NCBI GenBank assembly: GCA_021323675.1
Contig: JAJPKP010000040.1
Span: forward strand, 62,001 to 126,000
Length of the DNA: 64,000 nt
Direction of reading: 5' to 3'
Source of the DNA: Pseudomonadota bacterium
Lineage (GTDB): Bacteria > Desulfobacterota > Binatia > Binatales > Binataceae
The notes under the pieces are model-generated. The model did no database searches. It saw only the letters and a list, made by a program, of their open reading frames with translations, and had not been told where the DNA came from. The translations under genes were made by a program, and so were the position numbers. This document shows, one piece after another, positions 62,503 to 64,000 of this stretch. The stretch's first letter is position 1. Every line of letters starts with the position of its first letter.

Positions 62503-63631
62503 TCCCCCGAAGCACTCCGAGCGTCCGGTCGAGCGCCGGATGCGCATCATATTCACTGACCCAGCCCGGCTCCAGCATCTCGGAGTTGCGCTCGAAGAGG
62601 GCGCGAAGCCTGTCGGCGAACTCGCGGCGTTCGGCCGGCGCCAACTGTGGCGTGGCCGCGGCGACGGCATCGCAATCGATGACGCCGAGTTGCTTCAGCG
62701 CGGCCTTGTAGCACGCGATAACCGGAGAGTAGGGCTTGCCGGAACGTTTGAAGGTGCACGCGTTGCGCAGCCGCTCGACCGCTTCACCATAGCATTCCAT
62801 CAACTCGGGATTACCCGCGCGGCACACGCGCCATGAGCGCTGCCATTCGCGCGGCAGAACATTCGATGGGCCGGCGACCACGCCATAAGGCATCGAACGT
62901 TGCGTTACATAGCGGTTCCATCGATGCCGCAAAGCGCCCGCGAGGCTGTCGGCCGGCGCGAACAAATCGAAGATCAAATACGGATCGCCCGCATAGATTG
63001 CGAATTCGTGCGAGAGTTTGAAGTGCGATGCCGCCCGCGTGTAGTTGCCGAGGACGGCCTTGCCGGCGGTAACTTTCACGCCGCGCACATACTCGAGGCG
63101 GGCCATTTTTTTGACATCGCGCGTATGGAGATGCGGCGCTTTGCCGGGCGCGGCGATATCGGCGTTGTCGTACAGGAACACGGGGATCTCGCGGCCCAGC
63201 TTTTCAAACACGCCACCGATCTCGCGCTCGACGAATTCCGGCGGCGGCCCCGAGTCACGTATCGAAAGCGGCGCGACTACCGCCGCGTCCGCGTCCAGAT
63301 GCATCGCGTATTCGAGGTTCTCCAGCGTATCGGCGCGGGTGTGCGCGGTGATTCCGACCCAAGCCTCGATTCGCCTGCCGATTGCGAGCGAGGTGCGGCG
63401 GCATTCGTCAACCACTATTCTTGCCACCGTCTGCCGGCCGCGATTGTCCATCCGGTCCCATTCGCCGGTGGTGCCGGCGGCAAAGAGGATATCCGCGCCG
63501 CGTCCGCCCTGGATCATGTAGCGCACCGCGGAGCGTTGCTCGTCTTCGAGCACTTCACCGGCCGGCGACAGGATCGTAACGATCGGGGTCGAGAGCCCGG
63601 GGCGCGGCAGATATTCGCTAAGCGGCTGCAC
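62495..63631 (-). CDS. DapA-family (N-acetylneuraminate lyase-type) aldolase
   Basis: A 378-residue protein from a GTG at 63631. It has LFAAGTTGEWDRM (a TTGE-like loop), VAPLSIRDSG, IPVFLYDNADI with a Tyr at 154 and VRGVKVTAGK with the probable Schiff-base Lys at 186. Length exceeds the usual 290-300 residues; the extra part is at the C-terminus (after about 300) and may be a separate region. Members include dihydrodipicolinate synthase and keto-deoxy-sugar-acid aldolases. Linkage to the kinase-isomerase fusion suggests sugar-acid breakdown rather than lysine synthesis. Confidence 0.85.
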   Translation of the reverse strand: MQPLSEYLPRPGLSTPIVTILSPAGEVLEDEQRSAVRYMIQGGRGADILFAAGTTGEWDRMDNRGRQTVARIVVDECRRTSLAIGRRIEAWVGITAHTRADTLENLEYAMHLDADAAVVAPLSIRDSGPPPEFVEREIGGVFEKLGREIPVFLYDNADIAAPGKAPHLHTRDVKKMARLEYVRGVKVTAGKAVLGNYTRAASHFKLSHEFAIYAGDPYLIFDLFAPADSLAGALRHRWNRYVTQRSMPYGVVAGPSNVLPREWQRSWRVCRAGNPELMECYGEAVERLRNACTFKRSGKPYSPVIACYKAALKQLGVIDCDAVAAATPQLAPAERREFADRLRALFERNSEMLEPGWVSEYDAHPALDRTLGVLRGNG

Positions 63632-63688
63632 GTCGGCGATTCTAGCAGATACGACTTGACGGCCTAAGTATCGGGGCGGGGTGGCCGC

Positions 63689-64000
63689 CTACATAAGGGC
63701 GATTCCCACGTAGGTCGTGAAGGTCCAGCGGTTCGCGGTGGTCGAGGCGAAGTTCTCGATGCGGCCTTCAATGCGGACCTGGTAGGTGCCATCGGGTTGA
63801 GCGGCGGCTTTGGGCGGGTTTTCAGCCCAAATCGCTTTTTTCGCGGCACTGATGAAAAGCTGATCGATAATCGCCTTGCCGGAATGCTGCTCGACCACGA
63901 TCTCCTTGAGCTTGCCGTCCGGCGCCAGCGTGGCCGTCAGCACTACCGGCTGAATGTTGGTCGGCACTTTGACCTTGGCGATGTCGTCGTCGGATTCGCG
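63689..64000 (-). CDS. TonB-like C-terminal domain, 5' end outside window
   Basis: The frame stays open to the right edge, and at least 103 residues are visible. The sequence VPTNIQPVVLTATLAPDGKL, IVVEQHSGKAIID and KAIWAENPPKAAAQPDGTYQ shows the fold and spacing of TonB C-terminal domains, including the PP before the last strand. It ends with a hydrophobic ASTTANRWTFTTYVGIALM rather than the usual terminal. The N-terminal anchor and Pro-rich linker are not visible, so the identity is partial. Confidence 0.6.
   Translation of the reverse strand, partial: RESDDDIAKVKVPTNIQPVVLTATLAPDGKLKEIVVEQHSGKAIIDQLFISAAKKAIWAENPPKAAAQPDGTYQVRIEGRIENFASTTANRWTFTTYVGIALM

Noticed and set aside
1..64000. tRNA, rRNA, CRISPR repeats, transposases, integrases
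   Set aside because: Looked for in the intergenic stretches; no cloverleaf, repeated spacer pattern or transposase motif was seen. All spacers are under 300 bases.

Overview
The window is GC-rich bacterial chromosome, densely packed with metabolic genes. No rRNA, tRNA, insertion sequence, phage gene or CRISPR array was seen. The gene mix is fatty-acid and acyl-CoA chemistry: four CaiB/BaiF-type CoA transferases, two enoyl-CoA hydratase family proteins, an acyl-CoA dehydrogenase, a B12-dependent acyl-CoA mutase, an LLM-type flavin oxidoreductase, a ferritin-like di-iron enzyme and a carotenoid cleavage oxygenase. Housekeeping genes are mixed in (tkt, pgl, typA, hisC, pth, tyrS, nadA). This suggests an environmental organism of the former Deltaproteobacteria, for example a Binatota-like lineage. 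That placement is inference from gene content and was not tested.

Layout. 1-4937 (minus): fabF, fabH, an ArsA/GET3-like ATPase, a small secreted protein and the first part of an acyl-CoA mutase that leaves the window. 5074-8870 (plus): a small unknown protein, transketolase, 6-phosphogluconolactonase and a DUF2939-like protein, closed by a strong terminator. 9017-19338 (plus): typA, a large AsmA-like protein, then a tight run of glycosyltransferase, glutaredoxin-like protein, cutA, Gfo/Idh/MocA oxidoreductase, hisC and pth, then tyrS. 19388-21754: a small unknown gene, an enoyl-CoA hydratase, a structured non-coding stretch, a lipoprotein and a gamma-glutamylcyclotransferase-like protein. 21767-27512 (minus): nadA, an NrtR-like Nudix regulator, a PCYCGC protein, a DedA protein and an NtrB/NtrC-type two-component pair. 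27739-29671: acyl-CoA dehydrogenase and a convergent alpha/beta hydrolase. 29872-35478 (minus): a sterol-desaturase-like protein, a PadR regulator and an ABC exporter (ATPase, two FtsX-type permeases, periplasmic adaptor).

35765-41142 (plus): carotenoid oxygenase, a second PadR regulator, two CoA transferases (one frameshifted) and an SDR. 41393-45598: a DegP-type protease with a strong terminator, a geranylgeranyl-reductase-family flavoprotein, a small membrane protein and a BtuF-like binding protein lacking a signal peptide. 45762-52062: CoA transferase, FMN-binding protein, class III aminotransferase, hydrolase and a ClC channel. 52035-55890 (minus): a PHP phosphoesterase and a signalling cassette of a membrane protein with two FHA domains, a zinc-ribbon membrane protein and a Ser/Thr kinase that lacks the usual ATP-binding lysine. 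56066-60810: CoA transferase, divergent LLM oxidoreductase, then TetR, di-iron enzyme and enoyl-CoA hydratase family protein. 60835-64000 (minus): a PfkB-SIS fusion, a DapA-like aldolase and a partial TonB-like C-terminal domain.

The most unusual items are the FHA/zinc-ribbon/kinase cassette with its atypical kinase, the PfkB-SIS fusion overlapping a DapA-family aldolase, a predicted three-way-junction RNA near 20650-20780, an NrtR-like regulator with a degenerate Nudix box next to nadA, and a Gly-to-Ser change in the TypA P-loop.
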